Notes: generated by a model from the sequence alone, not told the origin. Counted from the first letter of the stretch, positions 5,527 through 12,522 are shown. The stretch: DNA of 14,570 nt from Candidatus Falkowbacteria bacterium CG10_big_fil_rev_8_21_14_0_10_43_11 (GCA_002778635.1 PFAS01000026.1:1-14570); one strand, 5' to 3'. Translations and numbers: made by a program.

Positions 5527-6639
5527 ATGCTTAAGGAGAAACAACGAATTTCCGACGACAAAAATTATTTTACCGGTATTAATGACTGGCTGATAAACCG
5601 GCAGCGCATTTCAATTTCGGAAAAAATATTTTTTGTGCAGCATTTGGCGGTAATGGCCAAAGCCGGCATTTCGCTCGCGAAAGCGCTGGAGATGCTCGCC
5701 AAACAAACTACCAATAAACGCTTCGCGGCCATAATTTCTAATTTGCACGGCAAGGTAAACAAAGGCTGTTCTTTAGCCGATGCCCTTAAGCCCTATCAGG
5801 GCGTCTTTGACGAGCTTTTTATCAATATGATAGCGGCGGGCGAAGCGAGCGGCACTTTGGAGCAAGTTTTAAAAAGTCTTCATTTGCAGCTTAAAAGAAG
5901 CCACCAGCTTGCCGGTAAAATTCGCGGCGCTTTGGCTTATCCCGCCATTATTTTATTGGCTATGGGCGGCATCGGCGCCGGCGTAATGATTTTCGTCGTG
6001 CCGAAATTCATCAGCATCTTTGCGGAGGCAAAAATTGAATTGCCGCTGATGACCAAAATTTTAATCGCCGTCAGCGCCGCCATCACGAACCACGGATTAT
6101 CAGTCGCCATCGGCGCGCTGATAACTTTAATCGTCGTTATTAAATTTTTCAGCGTTGATCTGGGAAAAAAATGGCTGCATTTTATTTTTCTTAAATCACC
6201 GATTATTGGACCCATAGCCAAAAAAATCAACCTCGCCCGCTTTGCCCGCACGATGAGCGCTTTGTTAAAAACGGACATCAAAATCGTGGAGAGTTTTAAA
6301 ATAACCGCCACTACCGTCAATAATGTTTATTACCGGCAATCGCTTTTGGAGGCGGCCGAAAAAATAAAAAAAGGAGTGCTGATAAATAAAGTGCTGGCTG
6401 ATTATCCTCTGCTTTACAATCACGTAATTTTACAGATGATTACCGTTGGCGAAGAAACCGGAGAATTAGACGCGATTTTAGAAGAAATCGCGGGCTTTTA
6501 TGAAGAAGAGGTGGAGGAAATAATGAATACTCTGCCGACTATAATTGAGCCGATTATCATTTTATTGCTCGCCGCCGTCATCGGTTCAATGGCCGTGGCG
6601 ATTATTATGCCGATGTATTCGCTAACGAGCGCCATCTAA
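5527..6639 (+). CDS. pilC: PilC/GspF-family pilus platform membrane protein
   Basis: PilC is the inner-membrane platform that couples PilB's ATP cycle to pilin insertion. The 370-residue protein carries two T2SSF repeats (about 37-160 and 240-362), each with the family signature (GEASGTL at 105-111 and GEETGELD at 308-315). Membrane helices lie at about 137-159, 190-208 and 338-361, the usual three. The start is the ATG at 5527, 84 bases after pilB and directly after a word repeat. An AAGGAG lies just inside the gene rather than in front, so initiation is not by a normal Shine-Dalgarno. Slightly shorter than PilC of proteobacteria. Confidence 0.95.
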   Translation: MLKEKQRISDDKNYFTGINDWLINRQRISISEKIFFVQHLAVMAKAGISLAKALEMLAKQTTNKRFAAIISNLHGKVNKGCSLADALKPYQGVFDELFINMIAAGEASGTLEQVLKSLHLQLKRSHQLAGKIRGALAYPAIILLAMGGIGAGVMIFVVPKFISIFAEAKIELPLMTKILIAVSAAITNHGLSVAIGALITLIVVIKFFSVDLGKKWLHFIFLKSPIIGPIAKKINLARFARTMSALLKTDIKIVESFKITATTVNNVYYRQSLLEAAEKIKKGVLINKVLADYPLLYNHVILQMITVGEETGELDAILEEIAGFYEEEVEEIMNTLPTIIEPIIILLLAAVIGSMAVAIIMPMYSLTSAI

Positions 6640-6670
6640 ATTTTCAATTTCTAATTTTAGATTGGAAATT

Positions 6671-7129
6671 ATGTTAAAAAATACTCGCCAAAAACAAAAT
6701 GGCTTCTCTCTTCTTCAGCTTTTCACCGTTATCGGCATTATCGCCATCATGGCCGCCATTTCTATTCCGGCTTTGCGGCAATACCAGCCGAGCATGAAAC
6801 TCAAGGCCGAAGCGCGCCAACTGGCGTCTGATTTGCGCTATGCCCAGCAATTAACCATTACCGAACAAAAAATGCACTATATTGAAATTAATTCCATTGA
6901 CGGGCGTTATTCGTTAGTTAAGCAAGAAAATCCCTCCGCTCCGCTCAAAACGGTAAATCTGGAACCGGGCATTAATTTTCAAGCCGTTACCGGCTTTGAC
7001 AACAACCGGATTATTTTTAATTCCTACGGCGCCGTGAGCCAGGCCGGACAAATTATTTTAGTTAACGCTCAAGGCAACGCTTACACAATCAACGTAAAAC
7101 CGTCAGGATATGTGCAATTGGCGCAATAA
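6671..7129 (+). CDS. GspH/FimT-like pseudopilin with Gln at +5
   Basis: A 152-residue type IV pilin-like protein, probably a minor subunit that helps prime the filament. The leader MLKNTRQKQNG is followed by the prepilin peptidase site G11|F12 and the hydrophobic helix FSLLQLFTVIGIIAIMAAIS. Residues about 45-75 (AEARQLASDLRYAQQLTITE) are the usual GspH/FimT amphipathic continuation, followed by a beta-rich globular part. The conserved Glu at +5 of mature pilins is Gln16 (codon CAG) here; this is rare outside GspK-type tip subunits. An in-frame TTG at 6662 exists, but the ATG at 6671 is preferred. It follows pilC by 31 bases of AT-rich word sequence. Confidence 0.85.
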   Translation: MLKNTRQKQNGFSLLQLFTVIGIIAIMAAISIPALRQYQPSMKLKAEARQLASDLRYAQQLTITEQKMHYIEINSIDGRYSLVKQENPSAPLKTVNLEPGINFQAVTGFDNNRIIFNSYGAVSQAGQIILVNAQGNAYTINVKPSGYVQLAQ

Positions 7130-7165
7130 CACTAGACCATTAAAGCATGAAAACATTAAAACAAA
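7127..7165. repeat. Partial copy of the pilB-type word repeat overlapping the PilV-like start
   Basis: AACACTAGACCATTAAA matches the middle of the 3558-3591 unit, and ACATTAAAACAAAAG follows. It begins at the stop codon of the GspH-like gene and continues through the ATG at 7147, so the first codons of the next gene (MKTLKQK) are repeat sequence. Confidence 0.6.
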
Positions 7166-7575
7166 AGAGCAATGGTTTCACACTTATTGAAGTAATGGTT
7201 AGCATCGCCATTATCACGATTGCTTTTTTCGCAATCGTTAATTTTTTTCCGGCCAGTTTGAAAATCAACGAGAAAGCGCAAAATTTAACAACCGCCGCCT
7301 ATCTTGCCCAAGCCGGCATTGAACAAAGTTTGAGTTTGGGCTACGAGCCGTTAGGGACGGGTACGGTGGAGACAAAAGACAGACTGTCGGCTGATATCGC
7401 GGACTTTCGCTACCGTTTTTATCGGCAAACAACCGTAGCTTATATTGACAATAATTTAGCTGATTCCGTAAGCGACACCGGCTTAAAAAAAATCACATCC
7501 GTTGTTTATTGGCAGAATCCGATGGAACTGATTGAACGGCAATACGCGATTACCACATTATTAAGCAAGAATTAA
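7147..7575 (+). CDS. PilV/GspI-like minor pilin
   Basis: A 142-residue prepilin-like protein. The leader MKTLKQKSNG ends at the peptidase site G10|F11, and the mature helix begins FTLIEVMVSIAIITIAFFAI, with the conserved Glu at +5. The following AYLAQAGIEQ stretch is typical of PilV/GspI minor pilins. It probably joins a tip complex with its neighbours. The gene starts 17 bases after the GspH-like gene, inside a word repeat that supplies part of its leader peptide. It ends with TAA at 7573-7575, and the same frame reopens directly into the PilW-like gene. Confidence 0.85.
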   Translation: MKTLKQKSNGFTLIEVMVSIAIITIAFFAIVNFFPASLKINEKAQNLTTAAYLAQAGIEQSLSLGYEPLGTGTVETKDRLSADIADFRYRFYRQTTVAYIDNNLADSVSDTGLKKITSVVYWQNPMELIERQYAITTLLSKN

Positions 7576-7586
7576 TTAACAAACAA

Positions 7587-7618
7587 AAATCTGCGATCTA
7601 AAATCTTAAATCTAAAAT
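7587..7618. repeat. Word repeat (copy of the one before rpmA) over the PilW-like leader
   Basis: Thirty of 32 bases match 13468-13499. Key words are AAATCTGC, ATCTAAAAT and TTAAATCTAAAAT; the differences are G/A and C/T. In the other copy the repeat is followed by an ATG (rpmA at 13507). Here it is not, and the repeat is instead translated as the pilin leader. Confidence 0.85.
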
Positions 7619-8178
7619 ATCGCTTTGGTTTTACCCTCATTGAAGTCATTGCCAGCGTGGCTATTTTTACGCTGGTGACGCTGGTTGCCTACAGTCTGTA
7701 CTCGCTCGGTCAAAACACTTACCGCCGCGGCGGCGCGGAAATGGAAATTTGGCAGAATGCGCGCGCTACGCTTGACCGCATGACGCGCGAGGTAAGGCAA
7801 GCGGAAAGTTTGACCACTATCCTGCCGGCCACCGACGGCGACCTGAATAATCCGCCGGCGAACGAACTGCAATTCCAAAGCGGCCATGATGCCTCCGCCA
7901 TCACTTATGTCCGCTACTATTTGGACGGCGCTGATTTAATGCGGCAAAAAATCGCTTATTATTTTTCCATCCAGCCGGAAGTTTATGTTGCCTGCGACAG
8001 CCAAGACCAGTTTGGCAATCCGCCGCAGTCAATTATTTTGGAAGACAGCCTTGTCGGCGAATACTTTACGGACTTGGATTTCTGGCAAAATAATAATTTA
8101 ATCAATATTATGATTCATCTGTCAAAAAACGATCGGGTAATTGATTTAATGACCTCTGTTTATGGCCGAAACTTATAA
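7591..8178 (+). CDS. PilW/GspJ-like minor pilin with non-canonical start
   Basis: A prepilin-like protein with the standard signal FG|FTLIEVIASVAIF, Glu at +5, then the PilW/GspJ-type helix (YSLYSLGQNTYRRGGAEMEI) and a beta-rich body. The first ATG/GTG/TTG in frame is a GTG at 7657, which lies after the cleavage site and would remove the signal. Upstream the frame is open only to the stop of the PilV-like gene (7573-7575, same frame). I place the start at CTG 7591, giving a positively charged 13-residue leader (LRSKILNLKYRFG) and 195 residues; ATC 7603 is an alternative. Stop readthrough from the PilV-like gene is a less likely option. Overlaps the next gene by 17 bases. Confidence 0.8.
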   Translation: MRSKILNLKYRFGFTLIEVIASVAIFTLVTLVAYSLYSLGQNTYRRGGAEMEIWQNARATLDRMTREVRQAESLTTILPATDGDLNNPPANELQFQSGHDASAITYVRYYLDGADLMRQKIAYYFSIQPEVYVACDSQDQFGNPPQSIILEDSLVGEYFTDLDFWQNNNLINIMIHLSKNDRVIDLMTSVYGRNL

Positions 8179-9424
8179 AAATGATCAAGGTGGCGTTACT
8201 CTCATCCTTACTCTTATTGTCATGAGTCTGTTATTGTTTTTGGGTATTTATTTCATGTCCTTTGCTTTAGCTGATTATAAAATTTCTTTCAGCCACGCGC
8301 AGGCCGTGCAGGGCTATTATCTCGCTGAAGCCGGACTGCATGAAATGATTTATAAATTAAAAAATGACGACGCTTACCGCGTCCCCTTTGAGACTGACTC
8401 TGATTGGTCGGCGACTCTTAGCCGCAATAATGTTTTTAACACGGGTGAATCCTATTCCATTTCCATCCGCAACAACAGCCAAGCGCACGCGCAAATCGTC
8501 GCCACCAGCTCAATCAGCCTGCTTGACGCCACATCAGCCCAGCGAGTCACTCAAACTGACGTTTTTAAAGCTTTGGGGCAAAGTCCGGTCCAAGACAGTT
8601 CGGGATACGCTGACGGCAATATTGAAATTTCCGCGAGCATAGTTAATTTCCATAACGGCAGCGCGCGCTCCAACAATATTTTTGACGTTAAATTTGCCGG
8701 CACGGTAGCTATTGATAAAGACCTTAACGCGACCGGCAACTTCCTTAAATCTTGGGCCTCCACCGTTATGACGAGCGGCGTCAATGTTGATTCAGACTCA
8801 AGCCATGTCCATGCCGCCAATTATCCTCCGGCCGCCGCGCCGATTAATATGCCGGGGGTTGATTTTGATTCAACCAGCCCCAATTCTTACAAGAATCGCG
8901 CGATTGCCACCGGCGTTTACCATACCTCCAGCGCTTTTGAAACGCTAATGCGTAATAATCAAAATCTGACGCTTAACGAGGCTATTACTTACGTAGATGG
9001 AGACGTGAAATTATGCGGGGGGCAAAATTTAATTATTAACGGCGTATTGGCAATTGGCCGCGATTTAATCGTTGGCCAAAAGTATGGCTGCTGGTCTCGC
9101 TACGGCCTTAATTCTATAACGGTTAATCATGCTACTGGCCAGCCAGCCGGAATTTTAGCCAAAAGAAAAATATATTTTGAAACTAGCACCGGAACGATAA
9201 ACATAAACGGCATCATCTACGCCAATGACCAATTAAGCGTTGCCGGAATTCCTTTTGGCATGAATTTTGAAACTCGCGGCGGCATGATCAGCCGCAAATT
9301 AACTATTACCAGTTTTTGGCGTCCGCTTAATATTTATTACGACAATGCTATTTTAGCCGAGGTTTTAGGCGCGACCGAATTTTCGCCGGTTGTGAACATT
9401 GAACACTGGGAAGAAGAGTATTAA
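8162..9424 (+). CDS. PilX-like pilus tip protein with large beta-rich ectodomain
   Basis: A 420-residue protein with a short polar N-terminus (MAETYKNDQGG), one hydrophobic helix (about 12-35, VTLILTLIVMSLLLFLGIYF) and the GYYLAEAGLHEMIYKL motif (51-66) typical of PilX/GspK-like minor pilins. The rest is polar, rich in Asn, Ser and Thr, with beta-strand-like repeats (such as NLIINGVLAIGRDLIVGQ) resembling a beta-helix or polymer-forming fold. Only two cysteines lie in the visible ectodomain (C285 and C310). It is much longer than classical PilX (about 200), so it may be the exposed tip or adhesive subunit; this is inference. Its ATG lies 17 bases inside the end of the PilW-like gene, suggesting translational coupling. 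It ends 75 bases before pilM, across an inverted repeat and promoter. Confidence 0.8.
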   Translation: MAETYKNDQGGVTLILTLIVMSLLLFLGIYFMSFALADYKISFSHAQAVQGYYLAEAGLHEMIYKLKNDDAYRVPFETDSDWSATLSRNNVFNTGESYSISIRNNSQAHAQIVATSSISLLDATSAQRVTQTDVFKALGQSPVQDSSGYADGNIEISASIVNFHNGSARSNNIFDVKFAGTVAIDKDLNATGNFLKSWASTVMTSGVNVDSDSSHVHAANYPPAAAPINMPGVDFDSTSPNSYKNRAIATGVYHTSSAFETLMRNNQNLTLNEAITYVDGDVKLCGGQNLIINGVLAIGRDLIVGQKYGCWSRYGLNSITVNHATGQPAGILAKRKIYFETSTGTININGIIYANDQLSVAGIPFGMNFETRGGMISRKLTITSFWRPLNIYYDNAILAEVLGATEFSPVVNIEHWEEEY

Positions 9425-9467
9425 AATTTCTAATTATTCCAATTGACCTTAGGTTAATTAGAAATTT
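9424..9467. repeat. Perfect 13-bp inverted repeat before pilM
   Basis: AAATTTCTAATTA (9424-9436) pairs perfectly with TAATTAGAAATTT (9455-9467) around an 18-base loop containing ACCTTAGGT. There is no clean run of T after it, only TTTATGTTTTTATGTTTT, so it is at best a weak terminator for the pilin genes. It overlaps the stop of the PilX-like gene by one base. Confidence 0.75.
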
Positions 9468-9484
9468 ATGTTTTTATGTTTTAA

Positions 9485-9493
9485 TGGTATAAT
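9485..9493 (+). promoter_or_regulatory. Extended -10 promoter of pilM, predicting a leaderless mRNA
   Basis: TGGTATAAT is a perfect extended -10 element (TG at 9485-9486, TATAAT at 9488-9493) with a weak -35. The pilM ATG at 9500 begins six bases after it, where transcription would start. It sits at the end of the 16-mer TTTTTATGTTTTAATG shared with the pilB-pilC spacer. Confidence 0.7.
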
Positions 9494-9499
9494 ATTCGT

Positions 9500-10612
9500 A
9501 TGAACATATTTAATACTCCGTCAAAATATCCGGTCGGCATTGATATTTCCGATTTATCAATGAAACTGGTTCAGTTAAATAAAACCAGACAGGCGGTTGT
9601 TCTGCAAACTTTGAGCCGAGTGGCGGTGCCGTCCGGTTATATTGACGGCGGCGCAATAAAAAATAAAGCCGGCGCGGCGGAATTATTGCGTAAACTGCTG
9701 ACGGAAACTATTTTCGGCAAAGTATCTTCCCGGGAAGCGGTAGTAAGTCTGCCGGAAACAAAAACTTTCATCAAACTGTTATCATTGAATTCTGCCGGAG
9801 AAAATCTGTCTGACGCGGTCAAGGTGGAAATAGCCAAAAACATTCCTTACGAATTGGCGGATGTCAATTACGATTGGCAGGTTATTAACCAAAATCGGGA
9901 TCGGCAAAAAATTTTAATCGCCGCCGTTCCCAAAAAAATCGCCGATGACTACGCGGCTATTTTGGAAGGAGTCGGGTTATTGCCGGTGGCTTTAGAAATT
10001 GAAGCGGCGGCAATCGCCCGCAGTATCTTGCCGCTTGCTTACGAATCCGATAAAACAACTTTGATTTTGGACATCGGCGCCAGCCGTTCCGGACTGATTG
10101 CTTACGCCGATGGCGCTATTTTATTTACTGCCAGTCTGCCGATATCCGGCAAAAAATACACGGCCATAATCGCGCAAAAATTAAACTTAACCTTAGCCAA
10201 AGCGGAGGAGGCAAAAATTATTTGCGGGCTTGATTCGCAAGCCGCTCAAGGAATCATCGCCAAAACGCTAAAACAAATGACGGACGAATTGGTGGCGAAA
10301 ATAAAAGCCGCTTTGCAGCACTTGGCCGCTTACTATCCGGCCAATCTATCGGTCGGCCAAATATATCTTTGCGGCGGCGGAGCCAGCCTGCTCGGGTTGG
10401 ACGCGATGTTAAAGCAAAAATTAAACATTGAAGTAACCATAGGCGATATTTTTACCAACATTCGCGTCACCTCAAGGCAAAAAGAAAAATATCTGCGGGA
10501 AAAATATTCCGCCGTTAACGGCGAGGCGCAACGCCGCGAGCGTCAACAGGATTTTTCCCTTACTTTCGCCGCCGCCGCCGGGCTGGCTTTACGGAGTATT
10601 TATCTCAACTAA
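9500..10612 (+). CDS. pilM: PilM, actin-like type IV pilus platform protein
   Basis: PilM is a cytoplasmic, FtsA/actin-like ATP-binding protein that binds the N-terminus of PilN. The 370-residue protein shows the first phosphate loop (VGIDISDLSMKLVQL, 12-26), the second (LDIGASRSG, about 190-198) and the adenosine motif (LCGGGASLLG, about 290-299), in the usual order. The ATG at 9500 follows a -10 box by six bases, so the mRNA is probably leaderless. It is followed after one base by pilN. Its own promoter means pilM-N-O can be made independently of pilB-C and the minor pilins. Confidence 0.94.
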   Translation: MNIFNTPSKYPVGIDISDLSMKLVQLNKTRQAVVLQTLSRVAVPSGYIDGGAIKNKAGAAELLRKLLTETIFGKVSSREAVVSLPETKTFIKLLSLNSAGENLSDAVKVEIAKNIPYELADVNYDWQVINQNRDRQKILIAAVPKKIADDYAAILEGVGLLPVALEIEAAAIARSILPLAYESDKTTLILDIGASRSGLIAYADGAILFTASLPISGKKYTAIIAQKLNLTLAKAEEAKIICGLDSQAAQGIIAKTLKQMTDELVAKIKAALQHLAAYYPANLSVGQIYLCGGGASLLGLDAMLKQKLNIEVTIGDIFTNIRVTSRQKEKYLREKYSAVNGEAQRRERQQDFSLTFAAAAGLALRSIYLN

Positions 10613-10613
10613 T

Positions 10614-11150
10614 ATGCTCACAACTTTAAATCTGCTGTCGCCAGAGCAAAAAAGAAAAGCGCGTAATCAAAAAATAAATTTGTTATTTAAAAATTTTACC
10701 GTTATTTTATTTTTTACGGCGCTCTTGATTTCGGCTCTAATGCTGGAGGCGGAATATACCCTGCGAAACAGCTCGTTGAAAACATCAGAAACAAATTATC
10801 AAAGCAGCCATTATTTTAACGCGCGCCTTAACAATATCAATAATTTGTCGCTCTTAATCAATGAAGCGAAAAATAACCATTACCGGTGGTCGTACTTGCT
10901 CGCGGATATTGCCGCCGCCACTCCGGCCAACGTCAAATTGTCCGCTTTAGAAATAAACAGCGATAAAAAAACGCTCACTTTGCGCGGCCTGGCCCTCGCG
11001 CGCGATGACTTGCTAATTCTTAAAGCTAACTTAGCCGAATCGGAATTATTAACCGACATCAATCTGCCGGCGCAAAATTTAGCGGAAAAAAATAATATTA
11101 ATTTTATAATAAACGCTTCTCTGCCGCTGGAAAAATACTATCATTACTAA
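10614..11150 (+). CDS. pilN: PilN, type IV pilus alignment membrane protein
   Basis: A 178-residue bitopic membrane protein. The cytoplasmic N-terminus has LNLLSPEQKRKAR, equivalent to the INLLP motif that docks into PilM. A membrane helix follows at about 27-45, then a helical or coiled region and a ferredoxin-like domain (about 95-175, VKLSALEINSDKKTLTLRGL). Together with PilO it forms the inner-membrane alignment complex. Starts one base after the pilM stop; no Shine-Dalgarno sequence, so coupling is likely. Confidence 0.88.
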   Translation: MLTTLNLLSPEQKRKARNQKINLLFKNFTVILFFTALLISALMLEAEYTLRNSSLKTSETNYQSSHYFNARLNNINNLSLLINEAKNNHYRWSYLLADIAAATPANVKLSALEINSDKKTLTLRGLALARDDLLILKANLAESELLTDINLPAQNLAEKNNINFIINASLPLEKYYHY

Positions 11151-11154
11151 TCAC

Positions 11155-11751
11155 ATGGGTTTAAAATGGCTCGCTAAATTAAAAGAAAAATTTGCTAAAT
11201 CGCAAACCAGGACGCTGATGCTCGCGGCGGCCATAGCTATCGCGTTGATAATTATTTTCGTTATTTATCCCGCCGCTCTGAATTTATGGGGTATTAGCCA
11301 AGAAATAACCCGGCAAAAGAAGGAATTGGAAAATCGGCAAGCAAAAAATTATGAATTAAAAGATATTATCGCGAGCTATAAGCGGTATGAGCCAAAATTA
11401 GAGTTGCTTAACCGCTCGGTAATGAGTAAAAATCGGGAATTGGAATTTATTACCACTTTGGAAGATATCGCGGCGCGCTGTAATTTACAACAAAAAATTA
11501 CCATCGGCGATTATCAAGCGATGCCGGGAACCGCTTTTAATAAAATGCCTCTGCAAGTTACCTTGCAAGGCGCGTATCTTGATGAAGCCGCTTATTTGCA
11601 GGCACTGGAAAAACTGCCGCCTTACGTCAACATCAAACAAATCAATTTGAGCGCCGCGCCGGCAGGCGGGCAGCCGGCTGACGCGTCAATTTCCGCCGGC
11701 GCCGGCAGAATAATCACCATGTTTATTGCCGCCGATACTTTTTGGCAGTAG
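11155..11751 (+). CDS. pilO: PilO, type IV pilus alignment membrane protein
   Basis: A 198-residue protein with a short basic N-terminus, a membrane helix at about 22-43 (LMLAAAIAIALIIIFVIYPA), a charged coiled coil (about 48-85, ITRQKKELENRQAKNYELKD) and a C-terminal ferredoxin-like domain with a LEDIAARCNLQQKI helix. This is the PilO layout; it dimerises with PilN. It starts four bases after pilN. The assignment rests on topology and gene order, since PilO sequences are poorly conserved. Confidence 0.85.
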   Translation: MGLKWLAKLKEKFAKSQTRTLMLAAAIAIALIIIFVIYPAALNLWGISQEITRQKKELENRQAKNYELKDIIASYKRYEPKLELLNRSVMSKNRELEFITTLEDIAARCNLQQKITIGDYQAMPGTAFNKMPLQVTLQGAYLDEAAYLQALEKLPPYVNIKQINLSAAPAGGQPADASISAGAGRIITMFIAADTFWQ

Positions 11752-11777
11752 AAAAAATTCAGTGAAATTTTTAAACT

Positions 11778-12056
11778 ATGCTCAAGCGCCTATTCAATCT
11801 CCTTAACCAAAAAATAATAAAGCACAATATTATAGTTTTAACCGTGTTCACTTTAATCGTGCTTTTATCCGCGCTGGTTTTTTTGTATAAAAATTTCTAT
11901 CAGCCGATGAATGATATCGCTGAAATTTTTACCCTAAAAGGACAGGTTAATTTTACCGCTATTGACGAAAAATCGTTCAATGAGGCCTACGACGGCATCC
12001 GGCAAAAAAACGAACAGCCGTCCGTTCCGCTTGATAATTTTAACTCGCCGTTTTAA
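11778..12056 (+). CDS. Small single-pass membrane protein at the end of the pilus operon
   Basis: A 92-residue protein with a basic cytoplasmic N-terminus, one membrane helix (about 17-38, HNIIVLTVFTLIVLLSALVF) and a polar tail outside (VPLDNFNSPF at the end). I do not recognise the family. It follows pilO by 26 bases and is last in the operon, where many bacteria carry pilP, an accessory protein reaching from the membrane to the secretin. Here no secretin is seen, so it may be a reduced or lineage-specific equivalent; this is inference. No terminator is seen after it. Confidence 0.7.
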   Translation: MLKRLFNLLNQKIIKHNIIVLTVFTLIVLLSALVFLYKNFYQPMNDIAEIFTLKGQVNFTAIDEKSFNEAYDGIRQKNEQPSVPLDNFNSPF

Positions 12057-12128
12057 ACATGTTCAAATAGTTAGCGCGGATTTAAAACGCTTGCGAACCT
12101 CTAATGCGAATGCCGCAAATATTATCTT

Positions 12129-12176
12129 TTAACTTTTTACTTTTAACTTGCGCTTTCTCACTTCTAACTTCTTACT
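12129..12176. repeat. AT-rich word repeat overlapping the nifU end
   Basis: Repeated forms of one word (ACTTTTTACTTTTAACTT, ACTTCTAACTTCTTACTT) run through the stop and last three codons of the nifU-like gene. Includes an exact copy of CTTTTTACTTTTAA at 12133-12146. The stretch 12057-12163 contains no other feature that I can see, and no clear terminator for the pilus operon. Confidence 0.65.
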
Positions 12177-12400
12177 TCCCTCACTTCCGGCGCCTCCTCT
12201 TTTATCGCCCGCTCAATTCCCTGCTGAAGCGTCATTTGCGCCATCGGACAACCGGCGCAATGCCCCTGCAATTTAACTTCTGCCACGCCGGTTTTTTCGT
12301 CAAAACTGACAAACTCCACATCGCCGCCGTCTTGCGCAAGCATCGGGCGGATTTTATTTAACGCTTGGTCTATTTTATTTAAAACATCTTGTTTGGCCAT
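12164..12400 (-). CDS. NifU-like iron-sulfur scaffold (C-terminal domain type)
   Basis: A 78-residue protein consisting only of the NifU/Nfu C-terminal domain. The N-terminal helix leads to IRPMLAQDGGDVEFVSFDE, then GHCAGCPMAQMTLQQGIERA with the paired CxxC cysteines (C48 and C51) that carry a labile Fe-S cluster across a dimer. It would deliver Fe-S clusters to client proteins. Length is normal for the stand-alone form. No other Fe-S gene is in the window. The last residues (VREVRS) and TAG are coded by word-repeat sequence. No Shine-Dalgarno sequence. Confidence 0.94.
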   Translation of the reverse strand: MAKQDVLNKIDQALNKIRPMLAQDGGDVEFVSFDEKTGVAEVKLQGHCAGCPMAQMTLQQGIERAIKEEAPEVREVRS

Positions 12401-12445
12401 ATTTTTGCTAAAATTAAATAATAAATATTAACTGCTGGCGGAGCA

Positions 12446-12522
12446 CTCCCCCTTATAAAGAGGGAGAGTAAATACTGCATTATTCCTCCCCTTTATAAGG
12501 GGAGGTGGACGCCGCTTCGGCG
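12446..12522. repeat. Two tandem related hairpins plus a GC hairpin (REP/MITE-like intergenic repeat)
   Basis: Hairpin 1 (12446-12466) has arms CTCCC/GGGAG with one inner mismatch. Hairpin 2 (12485-12505) is a perfect 9-bp stem, CCTCCCCTT/AAGGGGAGG, with loop TAT. Hairpin 3 (12510-12522) is CGCCG-CTT-CGGCG. Hairpins 1 and 2 share a CCTTATAAAG/CTTTATAAGG core and look like a diverged duplication. The composition differs from the neighbouring AT-rich spacers, and a relative sits at 1636-1665. Confidence 0.65.

Noticed and set aside
7573..7575. Alternative genetic code or a fused PilV-PilW protein
   Set aside because: The stop is TAA, the ordinary stop of most genes here, and the second pilin has its own complete leader and signal; readthrough stays a minor alternative.
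7657..7659. GTG as the true start of the PilW-like protein
   Set aside because: It would delete the prepilin cleavage site and half of the signal helix, which are clearly encoded upstream.
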